Assembly: GCF_900167065.1 (NCBI RefSeq)
Contig: NZ_FUYA01000010.1
Span: 62,001 to 126,000 of the forward strand
Origin: Desulfobaculum bizertense DSM 18034
Lineage (GTDB): Bacteria; Desulfobacterota; Desulfovibrionia; Desulfovibrionales; Desulfovibrionaceae
Reading direction: 5' to 3'
DNA: 64,000 nucleotides
The notes beneath the pieces are model-generated. The model did no database searches, had not been told where the DNA came from, and worked only from the letters and a program-made list of their open reading frames with translations. Shown piece by piece: positions 31,335 through 39,952 of this stretch; position 1 is the first letter of the stretch; every line of letters begins with the position of its first letter. The position numbers were made by a program, and so were the translations under genes.

Positions 31335-33827
31335 CTAGTCTGTCCAGCAGACGGCGTTTCCTCCTGCCGCCTTGACCTGATAGGCGCTGGCGTCTGCCCG
31401 ACGCAGAAGTTCATTTGGCTTCTCGTTGTGCCGGAGCATGGTGACTCCCATGCTGGTCCCAAGCGCACCGTGAAAGTGCTGTTGTAGGGCGTTATGAACT
31501 CGATGTGCAAGGATTTGAAGACCGCTTTGGTCTGTTTCTGTTGCAATAATAGCGAATTCATCACCGCCATACCGGCAGGGAAAATCAGTACCGCGACGTA
31601 TATTGGTTCGGATGATGCGTGCAACAGTCTTGAGCACTGTATCACCGGCCTGATGTCCACGGGTGTCGTTGATTTCCTTAAAGCCGTCAAGATCGAAAAA
31701 CAGGAGCCCAATGCTTTTCCCAGATCGTTTGCTGCGCAGAACTTCGCGTTCCAGCAGTATATGAAACTGGTAATGATTGAACAGCCCTGTGAGACCATCC
31801 ACGATAGCCCGCTGCCGGAGTCGTTTCTCCAGACGGCGGATCTGCGTGAGGTCGCGACCAACAAGAAGATATTTTTTCTGCTTCTGAGCGGAAGAAGCGA
31901 GTTCCGACACGACAAACTCCAAAGAGAGTGGAGCATCACCTGTAGGGTGGAAGAGAACTTCAACAGGCTGACGGAGCGAAGCCAGCATGGCAGGTCCCCA
32001 GTGATGTCCCGAGTCGTGAACGGGGCGAGCGATTTCAAAAAAATTCAGGTCAAAAAGTGGAGTGTTCCACCTCTTTGAGGCAAAAGTAATGGTTCCGTCT
32101 TCGGAAAGGACAAGAACCAGCTCCTGCATGGAATCGATAATCTGTTCCAGAAATTCGCCGTGGCTCAGAGCCTGAAGCTCAATTTCTGAAAGCTCGACAT
32201 TGTCCTCAATAATGAGGCTCAGTTTCCCCTCGTCCTGCTTGTGAGCTGAAATGTGCAGGCACTGCGCTGAGTTCTTGTCTGGTGAGCAGCAGAGAAGCGT
32301 GCTCATGTCCTTGCGAGAGCGGTCGGCAAGGAAGTTTGTCCAGCGCGAACCAAAAGGCGCGGGGTTGAGGCTGTGCAACAGATCACCGAGCGAGGCACCT
32401 CTTGGTGTTGTGTTCAGTGACAGAAGCGAACGCAGGGCATCATTCGTGTCCTGAACGTGGCCTGTTTTGTCGAGAACGGCAACGCTGACGGGCAGCCCCT
32501 CAAAGGTGCTGGCCTTGCGGACAAGCGTGGCCTGATGCGCGGCATACTCGTGAAGAGCCTCGGCCGCAAACCAGACATAGAGTGACAGCTCGTGGCGGCC
32601 TCTCTTGGGCAAGGACTGCTCAGAAAGGCGCAGGCTTCCCCATGTCTGGGACTGGGAGCGAAGCAGGTGCGCTGCCCCCTGTGCTGACCACGGAAGCAGG
32701 GAAGGCTTTGTGGTGCTTGCAATGTGTTCTGCACCGCGTTCAGCGGTGTAGCGGAACAAGGCCCAGGAATGCTGCGATTTGTCATACAGCGCAAGTTCCC
32801 AGTTTTCTATGGCAAAATTCCAGCGCAGGTGGCGGCCCATGATCTGAGCTATGGTCAAAAGCCCACCCTGTGCAGCGCTAATTTCAGAGCCTTGGATGTG
32901 AAAATCCTTAAAGGTCTGAACGGAGTGCTCATAGAGCCGGTCCGCAGGATGCAATTCCTCAAGTCCAATGGCAGAGAGCATTGAGCGAAAACGCTCTATG
33001 CACCGGTCTTCAAGGTTTTGCCAGTCCTCTTCGGTAAGTTCGAGGCAGTGTTTTGCCCGCTCCCGAAGAGTCAAAAGTGCGGCTGGCGGATACGCGTGCT
33101 GCGCATCACTTATGTGTTCCGCCCATGCCGTGGCAAAAATTACGGCCTGAGTCAATGCCGGAAGTTCCTCCACCTGCTCCAGATTATGGTGCAGCTGGAT
33201 GCAGTCCCGGCTGAGATCTGAGACTCCCCAAAGCTCCAGCATCTCAAGGGAAAGCTGGGCATGTGTGACGCCCCATTCGCTCTGTTCGCGTTCAAGCTGA
33301 CCGTGCCGAAGTGAGCACAGGGGAAGGTCTTTGTTTTTTTCCGGGCTTGGCAGTGCCTGATCGCAGTTGGCCAAGACAAGGAGTGAAATATCTTTGAGCA
33401 GGGCGCAGATGTATGCCTGCTCTTTGACCTTGGGAGCAATTTTTTCGGCAATGAGTTCTGCGGCAATAGCGGCCCAGACTGCCATGCGCCAGTTGGCATA
33501 TGGCGCGTTCCCCAGTCGGGGAGACATGCTCTTCCGACTGGAAAGAAAGGACACGGAAAGAGCCAGTTTGAGAATCTCACGAGTGCCAAGGACGACTGCG
33601 GCCCGCTTGAGATCCTGAATTTCTCCGTGCTGGCTGTAGAATGGCGAGTTGACAAGGCTCAGCACAGCAGCGGTGATTGCCGGATCAAGGCGAATGATTC
33701 GGGCAATATCTTCAAAGCTCGGTTCGGGCCGGACCAGCTCGGCGAGGAGCTGGCTCATGACCGGCGGAAAGGAGCAGTCCAGACTTTGACGCGCTGATGG
33801 AAAGACCGTCTTCAGTACGTTCGACAT
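31335..33827 (-). CDS. HDOD-PAS-GGDEF signalling protein (probable diguanylate cyclase)
   Basis: Cytoplasmic regulator of 830 residues. The N-terminal HDOD domain (about 15-210, LVRPEPSFEDIARIIRLDP) is followed by a middle region, a PAS-like segment (about 570-670) and a C-terminal GGDEF domain. The active site GGDEF is intact at residues 754-758, and an RGTD inhibitory site lies five residues before it, so it should make c-di-GMP and be product-inhibited. It is the last gene of a run starting with the nucleotide-sugar dehydrogenase and the menaquinone genes, with only 18 bp to the polyprenyl synthase. Confidence 0.9.
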   Translation of the reverse strand: MSNVLKTVFPSARQSLDCSFPPVMSQLLAELVRPEPSFEDIARIIRLDPAITAAVLSLVNSPFYSQHGEIQDLKRAAVVLGTREILKLALSVSFLSSRKSMSPRLGNAPYANWRMAVWAAIAAELIAEKIAPKVKEQAYICALLKDISLLVLANCDQALPSPEKNKDLPLCSLRHGQLEREQSEWGVTHAQLSLEMLELWGVSDLSRDCIQLHHNLEQVEELPALTQAVIFATAWAEHISDAQHAYPPAALLTLRERAKHCLELTEEDWQNLEDRCIERFRSMLSAIGLEELHPADRLYEHSVQTFKDFHIQGSEISAAQGGLLTIAQIMGRHLRWNFAIENWELALYDKSQHSWALFRYTAERGAEHIASTTKPSLLPWSAQGAAHLLRSQSQTWGSLRLSEQSLPKRGRHELSLYVWFAAEALHEYAAHQATLVRKASTFEGLPVSVAVLDKTGHVQDTNDALRSLLSLNTTPRGASLGDLLHSLNPAPFGSRWTNFLADRSRKDMSTLLCCSPDKNSAQCLHISAHKQDEGKLSLIIEDNVELSEIELQALSHGEFLEQIIDSMQELVLVLSEDGTITFASKRWNTPLFDLNFFEIARPVHDSGHHWGPAMLASLRQPVEVLFHPTGDAPLSLEFVVSELASSAQKQKKYLLVGRDLTQIRRLEKRLRQRAIVDGLTGLFNHYQFHILLEREVLRSKRSGKSIGLLFFDLDGFKEINDTRGHQAGDTVLKTVARIIRTNIRRGTDFPCRYGGDEFAIIATETDQSGLQILAHRVHNALQQHFHGALGTSMGVTMLRHNEKPNELLRRADASAYQVKAAGGNAVCWTD

Positions 33828-33845
33828 GGCTCCTGATTCTTGCGT

Positions 33846-34817
33846 TTATTTTTCGCGAGACAAAACAAAGTCCAGAATGGAGTCGAGGACTTCGCGTTCT
33901 GGAGTATCCGGGAACTTTTTGAGAGCTTCACGCGCCTGATCAACGTAGCTGCGAGCTGCCTCGCGAGTCTGTTGCGGCAGATTGAGGGCGGTGATCTCGT
34001 GCAGAATGTCGGCGGTTTCTTTTTCGGAGAGCAGGTTCTGGCGGAACTTGTCTTCCAGTTCTTCGCGGCGGGCTGGCTCAAGCTGGGCAAAGTAGCCAAT
34101 GAGCGGCAGGGTCAGCTTGCCTTCGCGCAGGTCGCCACCAGAGGGCTTTCCTGAGACGTCAGAGGGCGACACGTAGTCCAGTGCATCATCAACGAGCTGG
34201 AAGGCGATGCCGAGGTAGAGACCATAGTTGTGGGCGGCGTCTTCAACCTCTTTGGGACAACCCGCAATAATGGCACCACACTCACAGGCTGCCTGAAAAA
34301 GGTAGGCGGTTTTGCCCGTGATGATGTCGAGGTAATCCTCGTTGCTCAGCTCGGTGTTCCGAACATTGGCGATTTCTTTTACTTCACCAGTTGCGGTGCG
34401 CATGATGGCCTCGGATAGAATGTCCGTCAGGCGAGGTTCGCCATAGCCAGCCACAAGGCGGTTGGCCAGTGCAAGCAGCACATCGCCCGCAAGGATGGTT
34501 TCGGAGCGGCCATAAATGATATGTGCGCTCTGACGGCCACGGCGCAGGTCTGCTTCATCAAGAATATCGTCATGCAGCAGGGTGGCAGAATGGAGAAACT
34601 CCAGAGAACATGCCAGCGGCAGGGCAGCGTCGTTTTTTGCACCAAGGGCGCGGGCTGCCAGCAGGGTCAAAAGAGGACGAAGCCGTTTGCCACCTGCGGC
34701 AAGCACATGCTGGATGGGCGGACGGACGCTGGAATCCAGCTTGTCGGTTTCGTCTTTCAAAAAAGCGTTGATACGAGGCAGTTCATGCCCAAGGTATTCT
34801 GCGATGATCTTCTGCAT
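33846..34817 (-). CDS. Polyprenyl diphosphate synthase
   Basis: Trans-prenyltransferase (323 residues) that makes the long isoprenoid chain of menaquinone. The first Asp-rich motif is LLHDDILDEADLRRG and the second is QLVDDALDY. Upstream lies GGKRLRP of the family. The first motif is preceded by small or aliphatic residues, consistent with a long chain such as C35-C40, but chain length cannot be fixed from this. It sits directly downstream of mqnD. Confidence 0.93.
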   Translation of the reverse strand: MQKIIAEYLGHELPRINAFLKDETDKLDSSVRPPIQHVLAAGGKRLRPLLTLLAARALGAKNDAALPLACSLEFLHSATLLHDDILDEADLRRGRQSAHIIYGRSETILAGDVLLALANRLVAGYGEPRLTDILSEAIMRTATGEVKEIANVRNTELSNEDYLDIITGKTAYLFQAACECGAIIAGCPKEVEDAAHNYGLYLGIAFQLVDDALDYVSPSDVSGKPSGGDLREGKLTLPLIGYFAQLEPARREELEDKFRQNLLSEKETADILHEITALNLPQQTREAARSYVDQAREALKKFPDTPEREVLDSILDFVLSREK

Positions 34818-34858
34818 AATGATTCAAGTTCCCTTCTCTCGGGGCGAGGCTGTAATGC

Positions 34859-35680
34859 TTATGCGTCCGCTGCGTGTGCGGCTGCGGTGCGGGATGCCAG
34901 CTCGGAAAGTCTCTTGAGTGCAGAGCGTCCGGCCTGTCCCATGTCATAGCTCAGTTCATCCACATATGCGACTATGTGGCGCTCAAGAGTCTCGTCGTCA
35001 AGCTCTTGGGCAAGGGTTGTGATGAGAGGCCACACGTCTTCCCTGTGGTCCTGCGCAAAGCGGATGCTTTCACGAATGGTCGTGATAACCGCGTCCCGTT
35101 CTTCCTGTGGCAGTGATTTTTTGGCGGCAATAACGCCCAGTGGAATTGGGGCGACTTCGCCCTGTTCCTTCCACCATGCTCCAAGGTCCATACGCAGTTC
35201 CAGACCATAGCGGGCATAGACCAGCGCGGTTTCATGAATCACCAGACCTGCATCGACTTTTTTGTCCTGCACGGCTTTGACGATGTCAGAAAAAAGCATG
35301 GGGACCGGGGTAAAGCCATTGGGAAGCGCTGCGCACAAAACCGTGAATGCCGTGGTGCCAAGACCGGGAACTGCAATGGTTTTGAGTTCCTTGGGAGAGT
35401 CTGGACGGGTGATGAGCTTGGGGCCTGCACCTTTGCCAAAGGCGGCTCCAGCCGGGAGAATCTCGTAGCTGTCAGTCAGGGTCAGGGCTGCCGCAGAGGA
35501 CAGCTTGACGACATCATATTCGCCGCGCGCGGCGGACTGGTTCAGTTCTTCCACGTCTGCCCATGCAAAACGCACCGGGCGGGAGAGGTGTTCCTGAACG
35601 CGGCCAAGGACCCACGCTGCAAAGATGAAAGAGTCATTAGGACAGGGAGAAATTGCGACAGTTAATGGTTCGGTATTCAT
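34859..35680 (-). CDS. mqnD: 1,4-dihydroxy-6-naphthoate synthase MqnD
   Basis: Fourth-step enzyme of the futalosine menaquinone pathway (273 residues): it converts cyclic dehypoxanthine futalosine to dihydroxynaphthoate. The signature SPCPNDSFIFAAW is at the N-terminus, and the solute-binding-protein-like fold shows in DVVKLSSAAALTL and AVPGLGTTAF. The ATG at 35680 follows a weak GGGA; a TTG four codons earlier is possible. It lies between mqnB and the polyprenyl synthase. Confidence 0.93.
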   Translation of the reverse strand: MNTEPLTVAISPCPNDSFIFAAWVLGRVQEHLSRPVRFAWADVEELNQSAARGEYDVVKLSSAAALTLTDSYEILPAGAAFGKGAGPKLITRPDSPKELKTIAVPGLGTTAFTVLCAALPNGFTPVPMLFSDIVKAVQDKKVDAGLVIHETALVYARYGLELRMDLGAWWKEQGEVAPIPLGVIAAKKSLPQEERDAVITTIRESIRFAQDHREDVWPLITTLAQELDDETLERHIVAYVDELSYDMGQAGRSALKRLSELASRTAAAHAADA

Positions 35681-35836
35681 GGTCGTTCCCAATAAAATAT
35701 CTGGCAGAATATGTCTGCCTGTGGTTGCCCGCAGTGGGCGGGGAGCTTCTGCGTTAGTTTGGACCTTCCCACCAGAATGTCAAACACGACGTGCATCCGA
35801 CACCTGCTCCGAAATGGGGCGTCTGGATGGTCTGGT

Positions 35837-36535
35837 CTAGGCCTCCAAAAGCATGGTCATGGCCCGCCCAAGAGCGGAAAAGCCTGCCACGATGTTCCAG
35901 TCGGCTTTTTCTCTGGAGCCGATTTTGTTGGAGACACTCCGCAGTTCTAAAAACGGAATGGACTCGTGCAGGCAGGACAGGGCAAGGGCAAAACCTTCCA
36001 TGTTTTCCAGCATGGCGTGCGGGTAGCGGGTTTGCATTTCCTGCGCACGTTCTGCTGTTCCGCTGACCCCTGCGACCGAGAGCATGGGGCAGAGTGGCCA
36101 GCCTTGCGGAAGGGAAAGCCCCATTGCGGTGGCTGCCGTGTATGGCTCAAGCTGAATGCGATCAAAGACGCGCTGTTCATCCTGCTCATACTGGGCAAAG
36201 CCGAGTCCGTCCGGGACGAGTCCGTCTGGTGTGTACAGCCCGTATTCGGGATTGATTTCCTCTGCGGCAATGCAGAGGCTCCCGAGACGGTGGCTGGTGG
36301 TGTCAAAGGCACCGGCAAGGCCGCAGTTAATGACGCCTGCCGGGCGGTCGCCAAGCGTGGCAAGGCAGCGCCCAAGGTGCATGGCTGCATTGAGCGGCCC
36401 TACGCCAGTGATAAGGACGGTGAGTTCGTGGTTTGCCCGAACATGAGGAAGCCACTGCCCCTGAGCAGGAACAGTGTGCATTTCCGGGAGCGCGGCTGCG
36501 CATTCCTTGTCCGTCGCAAAAACACAAAGCAGCAT
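35837..36535 (-). CDS. mqnB: Futalosine hydrolase MqnB
   Basis: Nucleosidase (232 residues) that removes hypoxanthine from futalosine. It belongs to the phosphorylase/nucleosidase fold: LITGVGPLNAAMHLGRCL, INCGLAGAF and the substrate-binding ENMEGFALAL with SVSNKIG near the end. The ATG lies two bases after the stop of the small predicted selenoprotein gene, and its ribosome site (AAGGA) is inside that gene, so translation is probably coupled. Confidence 0.93.
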   Translation of the reverse strand: MLLCVFATDKECAAALPEMHTVPAQGQWLPHVRANHELTVLITGVGPLNAAMHLGRCLATLGDRPAGVINCGLAGAFDTTSHRLGSLCIAAEEINPEYGLYTPDGLVPDGLGFAQYEQDEQRVFDRIQLEPYTAATAMGLSLPQGWPLCPMLSVAGVSGTAERAQEMQTRYPHAMLENMEGFALALSCLHESIPFLELRSVSNKIGSREKADWNIVAGFSALGRAMTMLLEA

Positions 36536-36537
36536 GT

Positions 36538-36765
36538 TTAGTCCTTTTCCAGAAGAACTCTGTACGCGGCAGAGGGCAGACGCTCTGTCGAAATCACATG
36601 GGCGGCATAGTGCCGGATAATGATGTCGATTTTGGCCCGCCCCTCGTGGGGGCAGAAGACTTCAAGGAGCTGGCCTTTGCGCATGTCGCGGAGATGCAAA
36701 CTCATCTCCCGGTATCCGCTTCAGCAGTCCCCTGTGCAGTCAATGCGAGCTACTGTTTCACTCAT
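36538..36765 (-). CDS. Predicted TusA-like selenoprotein with in-frame TGA (Sec15)
   Basis: Read through one TGA, the frame gives 75 residues: MSETVARIDCTGDC, then Sec15, then SGYREMSLHLRDMRKGQL and LEVF onward, ending YRVLLEKD. It matches the TusA/SirA sulfurtransferase plan: strand, DxxGxxC-active-site loop, helix, GQxLEV strand, helix, and final YRVLLEK strand. The TGA falls at the catalytic-cysteine position. A hairpin with 7-bp stem starts 11 nt after the TGA, where bacterial SECIS elements lie. AGGA is 6 bp before the ATG. It sits between the nucleotide-sugar dehydrogenase and mqnB. The alternative is a shorter product starting at an internal TTG. Confidence 0.7.
36690..36709 (-). promoter_or_regulatory. 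SECIS-like hairpin after the TGA codon
   Basis: Minus-strand GGAGATG (36709-36703), loop AGTTTG, CATCTCC (36696-36690). The apical loop lies about 19-24 nt after the TGA at 36721-36723, within the range used by SelB, and has a G near its 5' side. Confidence 0.6.
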
Positions 36766-36780
36766 GCCGCGTCCTGTCTC

Positions 36781-38094
36781 CTAGATGCGCCAGTACTTCA
36801 GACCGGCGGCGTTGATGTCTTCCTTGTCCCGAATACCTTTGAGGTCAAAGAACACGCCGTGTTCCGGATTGCGGAAACATGCAGCGAGGTCCTTGCTGTC
36901 CAGCTTTTTGTAGTCTTCGTGAGAGACTGCGAGAATGAGTCCATCAAGGTCTTTGAACTCGCTCAGTTCAGACAGGGTCAGGCCGTATTCGTGCACGGCT
37001 TCGGCCTTGTCGGCCAGCGGGTCATGAACCAGAATTTCTGTGCCGTATTCTTTCAGTTCATGGATGATGTCCACGACTTTGGTGTTGCGCAGGTCTGGAA
37101 CGTTTTCCTTAAAGGTCAGGCCAAGAACGCCGATGCGGGCGCCCTTGATAAGGCAGCCTTCGGCGATGAGCTTTTTGATGAGTTTTTCTGCAACCCATTT
37201 GCCCATGTGGTCGTTGATGTTGCGGCCCGCAAGGATGACCTGAGGGTGGAAACCCATTTCTTCGGCCTTGAAGGTCAGGTAATAGGGGTCAACGCCAATG
37301 CAGTGACCACCGACCAGACCGGGACGGAAGTTCAGGAAGTTCCACTTGGTGCCCGCAGCTTCGAGCACTTCCAGAGTGTCGATGTCCATGCGGTCAAAAA
37401 TATGTGCCAGCTCGTTCATCAGGGCGATGTTCAGGTCGCGCTGAGTGTTTTCGATGACCTTTGCGGCCTCGGCAACCCGGATGCTGGAGGCGCGGTGCAC
37501 GCCAGCCTTGACCACGGAGGCGTAGACCTTGCACAGCAGGTCAGCTGTGGCCTCGTCCTGTCCTGCAACGACCTTGATGATGCTTTCAAGGGTATGAACC
37601 TTGTCGCCGGGGTTGATGCGCTCCGGGGAGTAACCCACAAAGAAGTCCGTACCGTATTCCATGCCGGATTCCTGCTCCAGAATGGGAACACAGATTTCTT
37701 CGGTGAGGCCGGGGTAGACCGTGGATTCGTAGACAACCACAGTGCCCTTGGACATGTTCTGTCCAACGGTGCGGGTTGCGCCTGTAACTGGACGGATTTC
37801 GGGACGACGGTTGGCGTCAATGGGGGTGGGAACGGCAACAATGACCAGCCCGGCGCGGGACAGGTCTTTGGGGTCGCTGGTGAACTCGACCGGAGCGGCC
37901 TTGAGGCGCTCAGGTTCAACTTCGCCAGTGCGCTCGATGCCTTCGCTCAGTTCTTTGACGCGCTGGTCAGAAATATCAAAGCCGATGACAGAAAAGTGTT
38001 CTGCAAGGGCAACGGCCAGAGGCAGGCCGACATAGCCAAGGCCAACAACGGCCAGAGGCGTTTTTTTGCTTTTCAGTTCTTCAAAGGTCGTCAT
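36781..38094 (-). CDS. UDP-N-acetyl-hexosamine (nucleotide sugar) dehydrogenase
   Basis: NAD-dependent enzyme (437 residues) oxidising a UDP-HexNAc to its uronic acid for surface polysaccharide. The N-terminal Rossmann motif is VVGLGYVGLPLA and the catalytic cysteine is in GGHCIGVDPYYL; TFKENVPDLRNT is also typical. The closest subgroup seems to be the WbpA/TviB type, but the exact sugar cannot be told. I chose the ATG at 38094 behind AGGAG. It heads the run leading to the TusA-like gene and mqnB. Confidence 0.9.
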   Translation of the reverse strand: MTTFEELKSKKTPLAVVGLGYVGLPLAVALAEHFSVIGFDISDQRVKELSEGIERTGEVEPERLKAAPVEFTSDPKDLSRAGLVIVAVPTPIDANRRPEIRPVTGATRTVGQNMSKGTVVVYESTVYPGLTEEICVPILEQESGMEYGTDFFVGYSPERINPGDKVHTLESIIKVVAGQDEATADLLCKVYASVVKAGVHRASSIRVAEAAKVIENTQRDLNIALMNELAHIFDRMDIDTLEVLEAAGTKWNFLNFRPGLVGGHCIGVDPYYLTFKAEEMGFHPQVILAGRNINDHMGKWVAEKLIKKLIAEGCLIKGARIGVLGLTFKENVPDLRNTKVVDIIHELKEYGTEILVHDPLADKAEAVHEYGLTLSELSEFKDLDGLILAVSHEDYKKLDSKDLAACFRNPEHGVFFDLKGIRDKEDINAAGLKYWRI

Positions 38095-38167
38095 CCGACG
38101 AAACTCCTGTAGTGAAATCGGCGGGGGACAGTGGACAGCGCCGCAGTGCTCCATGTACACACAAGAC

Positions 38168-38365
38168 ATGCATATTGACTGGAAACTTTTTTTGACTGCA
38201 ATGGGGCTGGCCCTTGTTATGGAAGGCGTGTTCTACGCCCTTGCCGCACCAAAGCTCCCGAGTCTGTTCAAAATGATGGCCGAGCGGTCATCAGCAGAAA
38301 TTCGTATCATGGGGCTGATGACCGCGCTTATCGGCCTGCTCGTTGTCTGGCTTGTGCGGACATAA
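38168..38365 (+). CDS. DUF2065 small membrane protein
   Basis: A 65-residue protein with two hydrophobic helices (about 5-22 and 47-63) joined by a short charged loop, matching the YjeT/DUF2065 family whose function is unknown. It is divergent from the dehydrogenase and convergent with the UbiE fusion, so it forms its own unit. Confidence 0.8.
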   Translation: MHIDWKLFLTAMGLALVMEGVFYALAAPKLPSLFKMMAERSSAEIRIMGLMTALIGLLVVWLVRT

Positions 38366-38379
38366 CCGCTTTCAAACGT

Positions 38380-39666
38380 TTATTTCTTTGTAGCAGTTTT
38401 CTTTACTGCTGTGGTCTTTTTTGTCTGGGCAGCAGTCTTTTTCTTTGCTGCTCCGCCTGATTTCTTGTCCGTTTTGGCCGCAGGTTCAAGCTTTTTTTCT
38501 TGCTTGGATGCTGTGGCCTTTTTTGTTGCCGCTTTTTTGCTCGTCTTTTTGGCCGCAGTTTTTTTTGCGGTGCTTTTGGCAGACGTGCTGGACGAGGCTT
38601 TTGCGGTCGTCTTTTTTTTCGCGGTGCTCTTTTTGGCTGGCTTGGCTTCGCCCTTTTTTTCGGACTTGGCCGCAGAGCTTTTCTTTACGGCGTTTTTTTT
38701 GGCCGTGCTGCTCTTGGCTGTTGAGCTGGCTTTTTTCTTGGGCGCAGCTTTTTTAGCGGCAGGCTTTTTGGGCTTTGGTGCTGCCTTTTTGGCCGGAGCT
38801 TTCTTTTTTGCTGCGGTCTTCTTAGGTGTGTCCTGCTCAATGGCCTTCTCATAGGCCGCAAGTCCGGCAGCGAGTCCCTCAGATGCCAGCTCTATGTCCT
38901 CTGTGCTGAAAGGCTCTTCTGGAGTCTCTTCATCCACAGGGATTTCTGCATTGATGCTTTTTTCGGCAACATGAATGTTGACGATGCCCGAGAGCAGGGG
39001 AACGTAGAACACTCGTTCAAAGCCTGCTTCGGTGATTTCTGAAACCAGTTCGCTGGCAACAGGGAAGCCATCAATGGTCTCTGCAAGGTAGGTGTAGGCG
39101 TCTTTGTCTCCGGAGAAAATTTTGCCGAGCGAGGGCAGAATCTTGTCCAGATAGACGTTGTACAGGCCTTTCCAGATTTTGTTCTGGCCCGACCCAAATT
39201 CGAGGATGCACATGCGTCCGCCAGGGACCAGAACGCGGTACATTTCCCGGTATGCGTCCATGCGGGGGCGAATGTTTCGAATGCCAAAGGCAATGGTCAC
39301 ATTATCCACGCAGGCCGTGGGGAGCGGCAGGGTACGTCCATCAGCCAGAACGGGCTGAATGTCTCTGCCGGAGTCGGTTTTGAGCTTGGTCTGTCCCTTC
39401 TGAAGCATGGCTTCAGTGAAATCCAGAGACAGCACTTTGCTTTTGGGGAACTGGCGCTTGATCTCCAGCGAGACATCAAGAGTGCCTGCTGCGAGGTCCA
39501 GAACGCGACCTGTTGGTCCGGGGCGGAGCATGCGCACCAGTCGGTGACGCCAGTAAATGTCCTGCCCAAGGCTCAGAAAGTGATTCAGAAAGTCATACCA
39601 GCCAGCGATGCGTCCGAACATGCCTGCCACACGTCCGGCGTGGTGAGATGGGTCGGGTTGTTGCAT
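38380..39666 (-). CDS. UbiE/MenG methyltransferase fused to a Lys/Ala-rich histone-H1-like tail
   Basis: The protein has 428 residues in one uninterrupted frame. Residues 1-236 are a complete UbiE/MenG demethylmenaquinone methyltransferase: MFGRIAGWYDFLNHFLSLG, the SAM site VLDLAAGTLDVS, and FGIRNIRPRM. Residues 240-280 are an acidic linker. Residues 281-428 consist almost only of Lys, Ala, Thr and Ser with AAKK, KKT and AKK repeats, like histone H1 or AlgP tails. No frameshift is needed to join the parts. The enzyme would make the final methylation of menaquinone; the tail could bind nucleic acid or acidic partners. It lies 18 bp downstream of a 55-residue gene. Confidence 0.9.
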   Translation of the reverse strand: MQQPDPSHHAGRVAGMFGRIAGWYDFLNHFLSLGQDIYWRHRLVRMLRPGPTGRVLDLAAGTLDVSLEIKRQFPKSKVLSLDFTEAMLQKGQTKLKTDSGRDIQPVLADGRTLPLPTACVDNVTIAFGIRNIRPRMDAYREMYRVLVPGGRMCILEFGSGQNKIWKGLYNVYLDKILPSLGKIFSGDKDAYTYLAETIDGFPVASELVSEITEAGFERVFYVPLLSGIVNIHVAEKSINAEIPVDEETPEEPFSTEDIELASEGLAAGLAAYEKAIEQDTPKKTAAKKKAPAKKAAPKPKKPAAKKAAPKKKASSTAKSSTAKKNAVKKSSAAKSEKKGEAKPAKKSTAKKKTTAKASSSTSAKSTAKKTAAKKTSKKAATKKATASKQEKKLEPAAKTDKKSGGAAKKKTAAQTKKTTAVKKTATKK

Positions 39667-39684
39667 GATGTGGTGCCGTGCGTT

Positions 39685-39852
39685 TTAGCCCTCGTCATGG
39701 GCGTTGTCGTCAGGAGAAATCGTCGCCAGAACCTCGTCGTAAATCTTGGAGAAGTATTCCGAGAAATTCGTGGGGGATATGCGACCTGTTTCGATAAACT
39801 TGACCACAATTTCTTTAGTCACCTGCAAGGCGTTTTTCTGGAGCTTGTCCAT
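39685..39852 (-). CDS. Small conserved-looking protein, unknown function
   Basis: A 55-residue protein, MDKLQKNALQVTKEIVVKFI then ETGRISPTNFSEYFSKIYDE and a short acidic end. The ATG has an excellent GAGGAGG ribosome site. The pattern of an amphipathic helix followed by a short SPxNF turn and a second helix recalls the N-terminal part of MucR/Ros proteins, but no zinc finger is present, so I do not assign it. It is 18 bp upstream of the UbiE fusion and probably co-transcribed with it. Confidence 0.7.
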   Translation of the reverse strand: MDKLQKNALQVTKEIVVKFIETGRISPTNFSEYFSKIYDEVLATISPDDNAHDEG

Positions 39853-39897
39853 AACAGCCTCCTCTTGGGGTACTGCGCTATGCAGTGCGTTTGAAAA

Positions 39898-39949
39898 CCC
39901 GCCCGGGGGGAAACGCCATAAGACCACGGGTCAAAAGCTACCGGGCGGG
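39898..39949 (-). promoter_or_regulatory. Strong leader structure upstream of the 55-residue gene
   Basis: CCCGCCCGG (39898-39906) pairs with CCGGGCGGG (39941-39949) around an inner GACC/GGTC hairpin. On the minus strand it is followed by TTTTC and lies about 45 bp before the start codon. It could be an attenuator or an upstream terminator. I could not match it to a known riboswitch. Confidence 0.45.
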
Positions 39950-39952
39950 GAA

